A stretch of DNA of 64,000 bases from Tanypteryx hageni. Its lineage: Eukaryota; Arthropoda; Insecta; Odonata; Petaluridae. Below are positions 1 through 11,079 of this stretch, one piece after another. A model generated the notes under the pieces. That model made no database searches, had not been told where the DNA came from, and was given only the letters and a program-made list of their open reading frames with translations. Position numbers and translations under genes: made by a program. Where the stretch lies: the NCBI GenBank assembly GCA_028673005.1, contig CM054115.1:190071548-190135547 (forward strand). Direction: 5' to 3'. Each line of letters opens with the position of its first letter. The stretch's first letter is position 1.

Positions 1-250
1 TTATTTACGTCTATTGATTGGAGCAATCATTGCGACGTTCTTCCTTCTTCGCGAAATCGATTTCACACTCTTATCGATCAGGAAAAGCGCTGCTCGCGCG
101 TTAGCGTTGAATTTGGTCACAGCGCCATTCGAAGATATTTTTATGTTGTGCGCGATCCTTATAAAATTCGAGAATTTCCATACCCTATCGCCCAATATTA
201 CCGCCACGCTACTATTTTGGTTTCGCTCCATGGATATTTATGCCGTTACA

Positions 251-414
251 TGCAAATGAAAGCGTTGGTGAAGTTTGTATGCAGATAGGCATATGCTGGA
301 CATGAAGATTTCTGAAAAAGCCGTAGAAAAATTCTTCCTTGAGCGGGAATCGAGCCCGGGTCCTCAATGAGGAACGCCTATCTGCATACAAACTTCACTA
401 GCTCTTTCATTTGT
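251..414. repeat. Foldback (inverted-repeat) element with 23-bp perfect arms
   Basis: A 23-base segment at 268-290 is exactly reverse-complementary to 376-398. Imperfect pairing extends outward to about 251 and 414, so the arms are about 40 bp around an 85-bp centre. The centre contains GGGAATCGAGCC (345-356), close to the reverse complement of a tRNA B-box. The shape fits a short foldback or MITE-type non-autonomous element. No flanking target duplication was evident. Confidence 0.5.
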
Positions 415-2197
415 GTTTATCTGGCCATGCCAACTTTGGGATGTAAGTGGGTTTTCTTTGGGCGTTCCTCATTGAAGACATTCGTTTGGAGGAAGTTGAT
501 ACCAGCTTACCAGAGAAGTTTACTTTTTTCAAAAGGTAGGTTACATGATGCCCGAGTTGGTTATCTCATCTCTAAAACTGGTGCTTCCCTACTAACTCCC
601 ACGCGAGATTTTTAAGTACGGCTCGTATCACGCTCTTTATTTGCAGGGATATTCGCGGGGGCACGTGTTTGCGAATCTCTCAGGCGTGCATTCTCTCTCT
701 CTCTCCCTCTGTAAACTCAAGGTCAAGATTTCAAAAGGCGACGGATATCCACACTTGATTCGAAAGTCCCACCGAATACCGCAGACAAGTAGTCATCCCA
801 TTGTCCCCTCCGAGTGGCGAGCGTCCTCTAGAAAATTTCGCCTAGTGCTTGTTTGATGATGTTTTCAATGAATCTTAACTAGGTGTTTTCTTGGCGTTCG
901 GGTGCGTATTTTGTATCAGAAGTTAGTCAGCCGAAGCCTGTAAATGTAAAGATGTGTCTTATTCTCTAGTAAATTTCTTATTCAAAAAAGAGGAAACGAT
1001 CGATCCTCTTGAAATACGGTTTTAAGAGCATATGCGTTCAGACTGGGATGCAATAAACATGTGCGTTATTTCTTTTAGATTAAATGGCTATACGCCACTG
1101 GTAATTTACCTTTATGCTCATTAAAAAATATGAGCGTCATTTATAATGTTGTATCTTGCACCTGTATTTGAAACAATCAAGAAAATTTTCGAAGACGCCG
1201 ATCCGTCGCAAATATAAACTGAAATTTAGAACCGACGTCGAGAATTCTGCTTCCTCGTGCAAATTTAAATGATTATTGGAAATTAGGTGCGACCTAATCT
1301 ATTCATGGTGTAAAGTTGTTTTGACTGATGACGTGCAGTATTTGGTTAACTCCCAGGGTCAAGTCGGGCGTTGAATTTATGAGGGTTCCACAGACGGTCG
1401 CTGCCTTAAATTGCACCTCCGGTGAAAAAAGATTTAGTAAGTTATCAAAATAATAAGATTGCTTTAAAAATTTTTTGATTTTATTCATATTGGTAATTGG
1501 TCCCACGGTCGCATGCGGTACGTCCTGTTGGCTGAGGCTCGGGTCCTTTTCATCTCGCCTCGGATATCACCCTTCCCAATGGAATTCATTTATTTTTCGA
1601 TCGGATTCAATTTTCCCGTTCTAGTGCAGTATCGCAGCCGTTTCAATCTATAAACAATGACACGCTCTCCTTCTCCCCTCCCCCGCTGTCCCCCTGCCCC
1701 ATGTGAGGCATCCTTCACCTCAGCCTCCGTTTCCCTCGTGGATTTATGTTTCCGGCGAAGTAGTCTTCCTTATAAACAACTAGCTCGGAGAGAGAGAGAC
1801 GACTATCGTCGATTGCTACGTGCGTACAGCGCACGCACGATCACGTACGCGCGCGTGGGTGTGGCCCCGCCTTTCTCTCCCGAGAAGCGGTTTGTTGACG
1901 GCAACGGTAAAATGTTTGCGGCATACGCAAACTCTCGATTTAGAGCCCCGTCCGCCTACTTTCTTTTTCGTGCAGGGTGCATTTCCCCCTCCGCAAAATC
2001 TGTCCTCGCGCGCACTGAGCAACTAAAACGCCTTGTCGGCGAATTAATCTATTAAGGGATTGCCTCGGATTTGTCGAGTCTTGCGGCATCTGTATAAAAT
2101 GATTATAACTTGGCGACGTGACACTATTCACAGTTTTATTATAAATGTATAATGGAATACCAATATTTATTTTATATCGACAATAAATACTCGATAC
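415..2197. other. Unique DNA, no gene recognised; GC-rich block at 1640-2060
   Basis: No recognisable coding region. The block at about 1640-2060 is rich in CpG and differs from its AT-rich surroundings. It contains TATAAAC at 1771-1777 followed by a GAGAGA run from about 1788, an arrangement seen at some insect promoters. That reading is weak: no conserved downstream exon is visible and the motifs are short enough to occur by chance. Confidence 0.3.
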
Positions 2198-2814
2198 CAG
2201 GGACGGATCCAGAAAAGATTCAAGATATCCATCTCTTCGTTTCTTCCTAAGGTAATGATAATAATCATTAATATATTTATAATTGAAAAAGAAAACATCT
2301 TATGTAGTGACCATATGCTAATAGCATTTTTACTTTGGCAAAATGTATTTCCAGGGTGTTTCCCAGAACCCCACGCAAGCTTGCTTATTCAAGGAAGAGC
2401 CTGTAATGCCTGATTTAGGAATCTCTATGCACAACGGAGATGCACTGATTTTGGACTTTGTTATTTTTCACTGTTAGGGAAAGTCCATGAAAGTACTAAA
2501 AATGTTAAGGCCAAGGAAATATCTTCATCAGGAAAAATCTCCTGTGCATTGCTTATACTATGTGCCAGAGGTAATAACACAGGGAGAAAATATCAGGAAG
2601 ACCACATAAGCCTACTGATCTTTTAAGTCGTGAGCTTTGTATGGATCCCTATCCCCATCAGAATCTTTCATTTCCTTGTCATGCAGACTTAATATTCGGT
2701 ATGGAACAAGGAATGTTGCACGGAATGAAAATAAGAATGCACCCAGTGGAGGGGAATAGGGTCGTTCAAGGGTAGAGCGATCGCCCTTCCCCTCCCCCCT
2801 TGGATCCGCCACTA
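2198..2814. mobile_element. hAT-like non-autonomous element (GGATCC-bearing ends)
   Basis: The left end reads CAGGGACGGATCCAG. The right end, reverse-complemented, reads TAGTGGCGGATCCAAG. The flanks are CTCGATAC and TTTGATAC, which match at 6 of 8 positions and fit a decayed 8-bp hAT target duplication. The right part (2640-2814) is homologous to blocks at 49065-49290 and 60640-60890, so it belongs to a dispersed family. No transposase frame is present. Confidence 0.5.
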
Positions 2815-3424
2815 TTTGATACTGATCGCCCTTGTCTAAAAAGTTTTCCTGCTTTTTTATTGTTGTCCTAAGAAGTAATGCTTTAATTCTTCCTTCATCA
2901 AAATGCAAAAACTCGCGGCCCCTTTAAAATATATTGTTTAAATGGTAAGGAGGACTCTTTTCAATCTTTGGTATGGTGAAGCACAGAATTTATGTATCTC
3001 TCCCGCTGTCAGCATGGATGGCATCCCCCTTATCCTTCGGTATCTCTCACAGTCTCGCTAATCGTCGCCTTTATATTCTTGAGGCTCTCAAAGCTAGCAG
3101 CATACTTGTTAACGTTCCCTTGTCTAATTCCTGTTTACTGGAAAATTTTGTAGTAATGCACACTTTTAAAAGAATCTTTAGACGGAAGCGTAATTTTTTT
3201 GTCGGTAATTAATGAATTTAAGAAGTCTTACAAAAACTTCTTGGATGTAATTCCACGTAGAGGAAAGCACGTAAAAAGTGTACCACGTCACGTATGTTTA
3301 TTTTGCTTCTACAGTTGATGATATAGTTTGAACCTTGTGTGCCTGGGGTGTTCTGTCGCTCGGGCACTGGATGTGATTAGTATAAACACGAGGCAGACTT
3401 CTTCAGAGCCGCCTAGGGCATGCG
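2815..3424. other. Unique DNA, nothing recognised
   Basis: AT-rich sequence with no recognisable gene, RNA or repeat. The small open frames here have no recognisable protein similarity. Confidence 0.4.
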
Positions 3425-3943
3425 TCTTCCCCTTCCCTTGCCCCTTCCCTGGCCCCTTCCCCTTCCCTTGCCCCTTCCCCTTCCCTGGCCCCTTCCCCTC
3501 TCCCCTTCCCCTCTCCCCTTCCCCTCTCCCCTCTCCCCTTCCCCTCTCCCCTTCCCCGCCCCCTTCCCCGCCCCCTTCCCCTCGCCCCTTCCCCGCCCCC
3601 TTCCCCTCGCCCCCTTCCCCTCGCCCCCTTCCCCTCGCCCCCTTCCCCTCGCCCCCTTCCCCTCGCCCCCTTCCCCTCGTCCCCTTCCCCTCGCCCCCTT
3701 CCCCTCGCCCCCTCCCCTCGCCCCCTTCCCCTCGCCCCCTTCCCCTCGCCCCCTCCCCCTCGCCCCCTCCCCCTCGCCCCCTCCCCTCGCCCCCTCCCCT
3801 CGCCCCCTCCCCTCGCCCCCTCCCCTCGCCCCCTCCCCTTCCCTCGCCCCCTCCCCTCCTCTTCCCTCGCCCCCTCCCCTCCCCTTCCCTCGCCCCCTCC
3901 CCTCCCCTTCCCTCGCCCCCTCCCCTCCACTCGCCCCCTCCCA
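3425..3943. repeat. Pyrimidine minisatellite, CCCCTT/CCTCGCCCC type
   Basis: About 520 bp of almost pure C and T on the + strand with scattered G. The left part is built from CCCCTTCCCTGG and CCCCTCTCC variants. The middle is a regular unit of about 14 bp, CGCCCCCTTCCCCT, and the right part shortens to CGCCCCCTCCCCT. The stepwise change of unit type along the array suggests successive local expansions. Frames through the array are open in both directions only because of base composition. Confidence 0.9.
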
Positions 3944-5043
3944 CGCCTCGTTTTTCCATTGCCAGAGCGGACAGGAAAGCTGCAGATCGAGAGAAGAGAG
4001 CCTTGCACTCTCGATGAATGACGCGCACCCTTCATTTGTTCCTTCTCGCTTTTCCTCTCGCCCACTTGATTTTCCCCCGCACCCTCTCCTTGCAAGGCGC
4101 GACCGAGAAAAGACGGCAGTGGAATTCCCAGCCTACCTGGGAGGAGGAGGAAATTAACAAAAGCACCGAGCGGTCTTCTCGAGTCGCCGCTCAAATTAGT
4201 TTTCTCGGTTTCACGAACGTGCCTAACTCCCGGTTCGATCGGAACGGTCATTTTTCGTTCGATTGGCGCTAATATTCCGTAAACCGACACTGCCGCGTAA
4301 AGCGGGGCGTTAATTCACCCCGCGCCCGCGCTAATTAAGACTAAAAGACTAATATCGCGCTCGGTCAACGACTCCTAACTCGATCGCCACGGCGCACTAT
4401 ATCGCGGAGCCAATCTTCGGGCGTCTGCTCGCTTCGCGGATTCTTGCCTCTGGTTCCGCCCGCGTCTTCCACGGTTAAAGAGCGTGCGATTCCCTTTTCA
4501 AGATGGAGTCGGATGTCGAATGTGCATCGGGTGCGGCGGAGGGATTTTGCGGCTGTTGCAAAACGATCTGATAAGAGGGAGCGATTTTTATGTCATCCGA
4601 GAGCCCCTTCGCGTCATCGCCGGAGGAGAAGAAGTTCTCTCTTTCCTCGGGAATAGTTCCACGCAAGAGAAATCGCGGGAGTCCGCTCTTTTAAATTCCG
4701 CTCGCTTATCCGGCGATCGTGTGCCTCGGAAGGCCGTGCGTAGTCTTTGGAAATAGTCTCTCTCGGAGGCAGATGGAGCTTCGGCGGAATGTTCGACCCG
4801 AGAGCGCAAGGAATGCGCGTGCGCATAGGATTCGAATGGCGGCTTTTTGCAAATCGCTAAATGGGGAATATGTACAGCAACTGTCGCACTTCACTGAAAA
4901 AGGGTCGGCGTTCGAATCACGTGGAAAGGGTGGATTTCTTTATCGGGTCGTGGTGGACCAATAGTTATTCGTCGAAGCGGAGAATATGTATGACTTATAA
5001 GAAGTTTTATTTTGAACGTTTAGGAAAACTATATTACTGTACT
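3944..5043. other. CpG-rich unique block, no gene recognised
   Basis: From about 4000 to 4900 the sequence is GC-rich with many CG dinucleotides and is non-repetitive. Short open frames on both strands show no recognisable domain. It could be an unmethylated regulatory stretch or a poorly conserved exon; the sequence alone cannot decide. Confidence 0.35.
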
Positions 5044-5053
5044 GGCGCAGTTG

Positions 5054-5071
5054 CCCGTCAAAAATGACGGG
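5054..5071. repeat. Short hairpin CCCGTCA..TGACGGG
   Basis: A perfect 7-bp inverted repeat with a 4-base loop. Almost the same hairpin, with one base different in 17, occurs at 6437-6453. Each lies close to one member of a dispersed repeat pair, so the hairpin is probably part of, or adjacent to, that repeat. Confidence 0.45.
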
Positions 5072-5249
5072 TTCAAATCAATAAAAAACAATTAAAATTT
5101 TTAACTTTAAGTAAATTATTTTAACAATCATTATTTATATTGATTTTGTTTCTCCCAGCAGTCGGTCGTCAAGATAATCAAATGAGCGATTTCGGAACAA
5201 GAAGAGTAGATTAAGTGACTTTATTTCATTTTTCTTTAAAATAATTTAA

Positions 5250-5510
5250 ATAGGATGATAGTAGACCAGGTTTTTCCAATTTTAATTTCCAAAAGAAGAA
5301 AAGCCTGTACAACAAAAAGTCGATTTTTGAGTGTTATTTTACGAAGAAAGGAAATATTATCCTGGAGTCGAACTCGGGAATTTTTTCGTGAATTTTCTTT
5401 CGGCAAACCATTTTTATATTCGAGTAGATTATTTCTGCCAATTTTAAATTTTCTATCTACATCCTTGATTGAGTTATTCGCGTTTTAATAGCTTGACACT
5501 CAGACCAACG
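5250..5510 (-). repeat. Dispersed element E with antisense tRNA B-box-like motif, copy 1
   Basis: Shares extended similarity with 6110-6330: an AATTTTAATTTC block, AAAAGAAGAAAA, then CCTGGAGTCGAACTCGGG at 5361-5378. The last motif is the reverse complement of a tRNA B-box (GGTTCGANTCC type). This suggests a tRNA-derived SINE read leftward. No A-box is recognisable where one should lie, so the SINE assignment is tentative. The right end carries CAGACCAACGGACGGACAAC. Confidence 0.45.
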
Positions 5511-6109
5511 GACGGACAACATAGCCGTTTATTGTTATTTTTGTGATTCTTCGATTCTTTTAAATCTCTTTTTCTCTCCCTATTTCCAAAAAGGTCCTCA
5601 AGTCCGCCATTCATCTACCTAACTCTCGTAACCTATCGCACAATCCTTCACCCCATAAAATGTTTACATGCTCGGTTTGTTTATTAAAACGTCAAGCACG
5701 TTCGTCAGATTTTCATTCCATTTCATTTCAGTAATATTGAATTTAGCTCATTATTACGATTTTTAATCTCTTTGAATAGTATTTCAGATTTTTAGGTATT
5801 CCTTTTCGTAAGTAACACAACGAATGTTGTTTACATTGATTGCTATGAAAATCATTTTCCCCTCCTTCCATATTTCTCTTTTTTCTTAATTCTTCAAATT
5901 ACGCTTAAACCTGTATGGATTGAAGTAACAATAGGATTTCGAGGTTTAACAATGTAGCCTGTAGGAAAGGCAACATCCCGTTATAATGCCTAGATTTTTC
6001 CAAAGTATACCATTCAAACGGTTAACACGAGCGATTTCAAGCTGAAGGCGAAAAAGGACGAATAGAATAAGAAACATGAAACTTTTCTTTAGAATGGTCG
6101 AGATCCGAA
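5511..6109. other. AT-rich unique DNA, nothing recognised
   Basis: No recognisable gene, RNA or repeat between the two E copies. Confidence 0.35.
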
Positions 6110-6330
6110 GATCGAAGGCTTAATTTTTCTAATTTTAATTTCAAAAAGAAGAAAATTCTGCTCTTCGAAAAGTCTATTTTTACGTGTTACCTTATGAGAA
6201 ATAGAAATAATTCCCTGGAGTCGAACCCGGGTCGTTTTTCCAAATATTTTTTCCTCAATAATTTTTTATATGTGAATCAAGTAATCCTGGAAAATTTCGA
6301 ACCATTATGTTTTTCTGTTTTTGAGATATA
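6110..6330 (-). repeat. Dispersed element E, copy 2
   Basis: Aligns with 5250-5450 over most of its length. It carries CCTGGAGTCGAACCCGGG at 6214-6231, whose reverse complement contains a perfect B-box core. A related motif, CCTGGAATCGAACCCGAG, occurs at 54152-54169 in another dispersed copy. All three point the same way in the window. Confidence 0.45.
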
Positions 6331-6436
6331 AACGATTAATATCGGCATGGGTGCTTCAGTGGCGCGGTCTGGTGGCGCGTGGTTTAAGTTGTTGCAGACG
6401 GAGTAAGTGAAATATATATAAGACTAGAGAAACTGA

Positions 6437-6453
6437 CCGTCAAATATGACGGG
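6437..6453. repeat. Short hairpin CCGTCA..TGACGG, second copy
   Basis: CCGTCAAATATGACGGG differs by one base from the hairpin at 5054-5071. Confidence 0.4.
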
Positions 6454-8172
6454 TATGAGGGGATTAAGTATTAAGTAAAAATAAAATTGAAATAAAATAT
6501 TAATGAAACTAAATTTGATATGCACTAAAAATTAATCAATGGATATAAAACTCACAAAATTCCAGAGTAAAAATAGTTTTGGGCTATTATAAATTTTAGG
6601 ACAAAGAAATATATTACCCTATAGAATTCTTATATTCCCAAAACTATTTTTAATTTATGGAACATTTAATTTTGTCTCTCTCTCCTTTCTTTCTTCCTCT
6701 TTCTCCGTCTGTCTCTCGTATCATATCATCATAAAATTATTCCAAAGATATTTGATTTCGTTATGAAAACTCAATCAAATTTTCTATGATCTGGTTTAGC
6801 TTTCATGCACAATCAAATCAGTGTTTTTGAAAGTTATCTTTGTTATATTGTTTAAAAATTATTATCAGTGAGACCAAATTCTTGTCCAAATATTTTTGAA
6901 AATAAGAGTAAAATCGAAATACATAATAAGATAAAATGTATGAAGAATCTACAGAAATTAACTTGAAATATTTGAGCAAATTATAAATTATTTCAAACGT
7001 ATGGAATTTAACTTAATAATTGAATAGTTTTACTCTTTACGTGTAAAAACAGGATAAAATGTTAATGAACAGTGAATTTTCCATCAAAGGAAAAATGTGT
7101 AGTAACTTACTGTGAACTAAATACATGAACTGCAATAAGTTTTAACTATATATATATATACTTGACCGTCATCAGTAGCTGTTATTATTTACTAGAAAAT
7201 TTTAGAAAAACTCTCTACAGTAAGGTAAATTCGAAGAGTCGACATGCCTTTGAAATGACAACGTCAAAGCAAACAAATAACTTATGGGCATATATTTTTT
7301 GTTTTTAATTCAACTGTAAAAATCGAAAAGCGTCACGACAGGTCCAAGGTACCAGTTAGCCGGGCGACCTCCCCTGTCGCCAAAATCATGGGAGCGCTTA
7401 CCCGGCTATAGACCTATACAGTACTTACAAGTAAATAAACGTTGACTGGCAATTTTATCACGGAATAGGATGAAATCTCGATGGTATTCCATTGTTTCCA
7501 TTGTCGATAATTTTTACGAAGCTATATACATATATATAAATCGTACGTTTAAATTTATTCATAAAATTTGCCAAAGAGGATGCTGAAATTTATTCTCGCC
7601 CGGGAAGCTAAAATATCGGGCCACTACCGTGGATAGAATCATTCCAGCGACATCATGTTTATTAAAATAAACCTTGGGTTGCGTTATAACGGAGCAACGT
7701 ACTATGTTCATTGACGTGGGATTGCAATTAGGCGCGCAGTGGCGAGGTTCCTGTTTCGTAATCTATTCCCGAGGAGACACTTTTAACGGGCAATTTTTTT
7801 CGGAACATCAACTCGAAGCTCGTGAGTAAAATATTCGATTGCATCGTACGCCCAATTCGTAATTGCTCGCTCGGAGAACTCGTCTCGTGTCATCGGACCG
7901 AAAGGAGGACGTGAGGGAATCGGCCCCAAGCGGGGCGAGTGGCCCCGGAGGAAGGAATTTCGCACAAGATGTCGCTTGGCAAAAAGTGCGAATCGAAACG
8001 AGCAATACGACAGGAAAATCGAAACTTGACGTCACCTTCGCGCATTTGTTTCTCTCTTTTTCACGCGTCCTTTCCACGACCGCGTCATCCCGCGTCTTTT
8101 ATCTCCCCGAATTGTTACTAGCTTACATTGTGAAAACTCTTTGCCCCTTTCATTCACCATTAAAACGAGTAC
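6454..8172. other. AT-rich unique DNA, no gene recognised
   Basis: Mostly AT-rich and non-coding, containing a foldback at 6560-6661. A moderately CpG-rich stretch at about 7740-8140 shows no recognisable protein. A segment near 7337-7405 vaguely resembles a tRNA-derived SINE head but lacks a complete B-box and is not called. Confidence 0.35.
6560..6661. repeat. Foldback with 16-bp perfect stem
   Basis: TAAAAATAGTTTTGGG (6568-6583) is exactly reverse-complementary to 6637-6652, with a 53-base centre. TTCCA and TGGAA extend the pairing at the outer ends. It looks like a tiny MITE or foldback relic. Confidence 0.45.
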
Positions 8173-8515
8173 GAAAAGGTGTACTACATGTCGGAGTACT
8201 ACACAGAGTTTCCAAATGCGTTATTTGAGATCGACAAATTTTAGTAAAACTCACCAATACCAAATTTCATCAAAATACGTCAAGCGGTTCCCGAGTTGAA
8301 ACAAGAGGTACGTTGTAAACTACATGTAGGTCTTCATGTAAAGAGATCGTAATTATTGTCCGATTTTGACCAACATTGGAATCGGTCGATAAATTTTGGT
8401 AAAACTCCCCAACACCAAATTTCATCAAAGTACTTCTTGCGATTCCCGAGTTTAAACACGCGGACGCACGGAAGCGACCTTTCCTATATGCGTTCACTTC
8501 GTGCAAATAACGCAT
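8173..8515 (-). repeat. Interspersed repeat family C, short copy (about 2 internal units)
   Basis: Read on the - strand, it begins with GTTATTTGCACGAAGTGAACG and ends with GCATTTGGAAACTCTG followed by GTAGTACACCTTTTCG. Between these are about two degenerate units containing ATTTTGATGAAATTTGG and AACTCGGGAA. The copy at 15013-15904 has the same two ends but about five units. No coding capacity is evident, and I do not recognise the family. Confidence 0.7.
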
Positions 8516-9160
8516 AAAAACCGAAAGTGGCCGATTTTAAAGCGAACTCGCGGTTACTCGAGCCCGTAAAGGCAATAATATCGTTCCCACGTTCGAGGAT
8601 ATTTTGGAAGGACAGGACCTCCACATCGGGTCGCCCGCTCCACCCGACGAACGCCTCGCTCGTTTGGTATGGTAGCCGCCGCCCGCGGTCGACTCTTTCG
8701 AAACCGAGGAGGCTGGTGAAAGTGAGGGGGATGAGGACTTCCCTCGTCGCTCTTTTTATTTGGATCCGAGAAACGGGAATCGGGCGAGTTGCATCGGAGG
8801 ACGAACAGATGCGCGCTCGGATCGAGATAGCGAGGAACGGCGGCCACGGATAAACGTGATCGCTGCGCGTCTGAGGCCGCACCCTTGAGGAGATCCATCT
8901 TTACGCGGTTCGGACGACTCGGAGTGTCTCTCCTACGGTCGATTTGACGCGCGGCGGTCCGCTGTTACTCGGCCTCTTCTCGCCGATTTTTCGAGAGTTC
9001 CGACCGAATTATCGTGATCGAATCTCGTCGGCGGATTCGAGAAGGGCACCATGAGGTCCATCGCCCGCCACTTCGGGTTGGCACTTTCACTTTTTGCGCC
9101 GCGGAGAAAGTATTGTGACCGTGAAGGGTTCTGTCTCGAGATAGGCCCTTGTTATATTAG
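8516..9160. other. CpG-rich unique block, no gene recognised
   Basis: GC-rich and CpG-rich, with overlapping open frames on both strands, none with a recognisable domain. Similar blocks occur near 4.0-4.9, 13.6-14.0, 38.0-38.9 and 48.3-48.9 kb. Confidence 0.35.
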
Positions 9161-10377
9161 GTGCCACCTTGTCCGAAAAAAGTAGTTTCTGGAATGTTGC
9201 CGGCTTTTCTCCGTGTCGGTTGCACATTCCTCCGGCACCCGGAGGAATTTCCTGCAAATTCAGTATTTATGGATTTTGATATCGGTTATCGTTGGCATTT
9301 ATGTTACCATTCGTTGAAAAATGAAATTACTTCGCATGAAGGTTGAAGCCCAAAGTGGCAGTTTCATCGAAAATAGCTCGGATAATTGCCGTGGAGTTTC
9401 ACATACGGAGAGTTGGATCTCTAATATTGTTTCTTTTTCCTAAATTTTCTCAACCAAGACCGACCCAAAAAGAGATTTTAATTTTACTCATATTGCGTGT
9501 GCTTGCGTGGCAATCTAGTTAGGGCTGGGCATCCATTAAAAAGTCAGTTACATGATGCAAACAGGCGTCATCTCGTTACTGTGAACTTGTTAAAAGACAT
9601 TTGAATTATACTGGCCACACGTGTAAATTGAAACGTAAATGGAATAGCGTTCCCGATGTTCTGATTAACAACACTTGCCCCGTAGACAAAAGTCGTTGCC
9701 TTCGTCACGTGTGTATCCGTTTGGTCGACATCTAAATATGTAAGTTGTCATATTACTTTGTTTTAATCCCGACATATTTGTATTTTATTTTATAATCGGT
9801 AAAAAATAATTCCTGTCCTCGTTCATCTTTCTTCCATTATCAGTGCGTTTTTACTCGTCGTCGTCGTCAGTTGTCTGATGGTGTGATATTCCAAGAGCAA
9901 AACTTGTCAGATCTAGGGAATGTGCGTGGTAAAAGAGAAATAAACTGAAGACAAACAGCGGCGAGCCTTTTGGCAGTTAACCGAAACCTCGAACTGATGA
10001 AAAATATTTCTGACATGTGTGAAGATTTGTTTAATTATCCAGACCTCGAGTTTGATGGAGAGGAGACCACGAGGGAGGACACACAAGCTGGAAAAGGCAG
10101 GGAGAAGTTATAGCTAAGGAGTTTTTCTTCTTTTTTGAAAGTTTAGGAATTTTTCTTCTTTTTTGATAAAATGATTTTAGATCTGTTCTTTCTTATATTT
10201 AGTCTGTTACACTTGCGTTAGTTTTAGGAATATCGTACAAAAACGGTCATTTTAACACTCTTGTGGGATATTTTATATTTGTGACTGCGTTGTTCGAAAG
10301 TAATGCATTACTTAATGAACATTACTTCGTGATCGAGTGATTATTGAAATAAATTTTCGTGAATTCATTTCTTAATT
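9161..10377. other. Unique DNA with one weak coding-like stretch
   Basis: No gene can be named. An open stretch at 9949-10113 (+), with a possible ATG at 9997, encodes a short acidic peptide containing DMCEDLFNYPDLEFDGEE. It ends at a TAG. The composition is protein-like, but no family was recognised and no splice sites were convincing. It could be the end of a transposon frame or chance. Confidence 0.25.
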
Positions 10378-11079
10378 TCTCCATATGCGTAGTATAGGGG
10401 AAAGTATTGTATTCATGAAAAAAATCGACTTCGACATTTCAACGGAAATACATGTTTTGAGGTCCCCTGAACACATTTTGACCATTTTCTCGATGGTGTG
10501 TGTGTGTGTGCGTGTGATAGCATTTTGTGGGTGCTCTAACTCAAAAACTATTAATCAGGTCTACGCGAAATTTTATATTTAACATTTTTATAAAAGTCAG
10601 AAGAACTGAATAGTTTTCGGTAAAAATCGGTCAACCGGAAGTGGGTCTTTACTCGTCACTTATCCATTATTTTGAAATATTTGCTTTAATATTCGGTAAA
10701 TGTAAAAATGTATCGGAATAAATGTTGTAGGAAATTTCATTTTCTACAGTCATTGTTTGAAACATTTTCCCATATAATGCATTGTTTAAGAGATATCTTA
10801 CATTTTTGGCTACCACCACCACGCCACCTACCCACGACTATTGTTAACAATTGACGCTTAGTTACGTCTTATGTTAGTAACGATCCTTTTTCTTTTCTTA
10901 ATTGTTGGAGATTTGTGGCTATATCCAATATCAGAAGGCCATGGTTTGAGTTAATTTGTTCTTTGTAAAGTCTAAAATTTTCTCGCAGTTTCTTCAAATA
11001 TGTATTATTATGTAACCTATTTGGAAATTTTAGAAATATTACAGATATGGAGAAAGTCATGTGGTGGCCACATCAGATT
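10378..11079 (+). repeat. Interspersed repeat family A, copy 1 (about 700 bp)
   Basis: The most complete + strand copy. It starts TTCTCCATATGCGTAGTATA and ends ATATGGAGAAAGTCATGTGG followed by CCACATCAG. TCTCCATAT at the start and ATATGGAGA at the end are inverted relative to each other. It carries a TG run at about 10497 and the intact target TTAA (10786-10789) that is occupied by piggyBac in copy 3. Other copies are at 25481-26169 (-), 31705-35346 (+, split) and 54658-55342 (-). No open frame is shared between copies, so it is probably a non-autonomous element. Confidence 0.8.

Noticed and set aside
1771..1800. TATA box plus GAGA motif as a promoter
   Set aside because: Motifs are short, and no downstream exon or initiator could be shown.
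3309..4290. Overlapping frames of 230-295 codons on both strands (Gly-Arg-Glu or Pro-Ser rich)
   Set aside because: They translate the CCCCTT minisatellite. Open in several frames and on both strands, with no domain on either side.
7337..7405. Possible tRNA-derived SINE head on the - strand
   Set aside because: A TAGCCGGGTAAGCG-like A-box can be imagined, but the B-box is missing and no second copy was seen in the window.
9949..10113. Short acidic coding-like stretch ending at TAG
   Set aside because: Protein-like composition but only 54 codons, no recognised family and no convincing splice sites. Noted in the region entry, not called as a gene.
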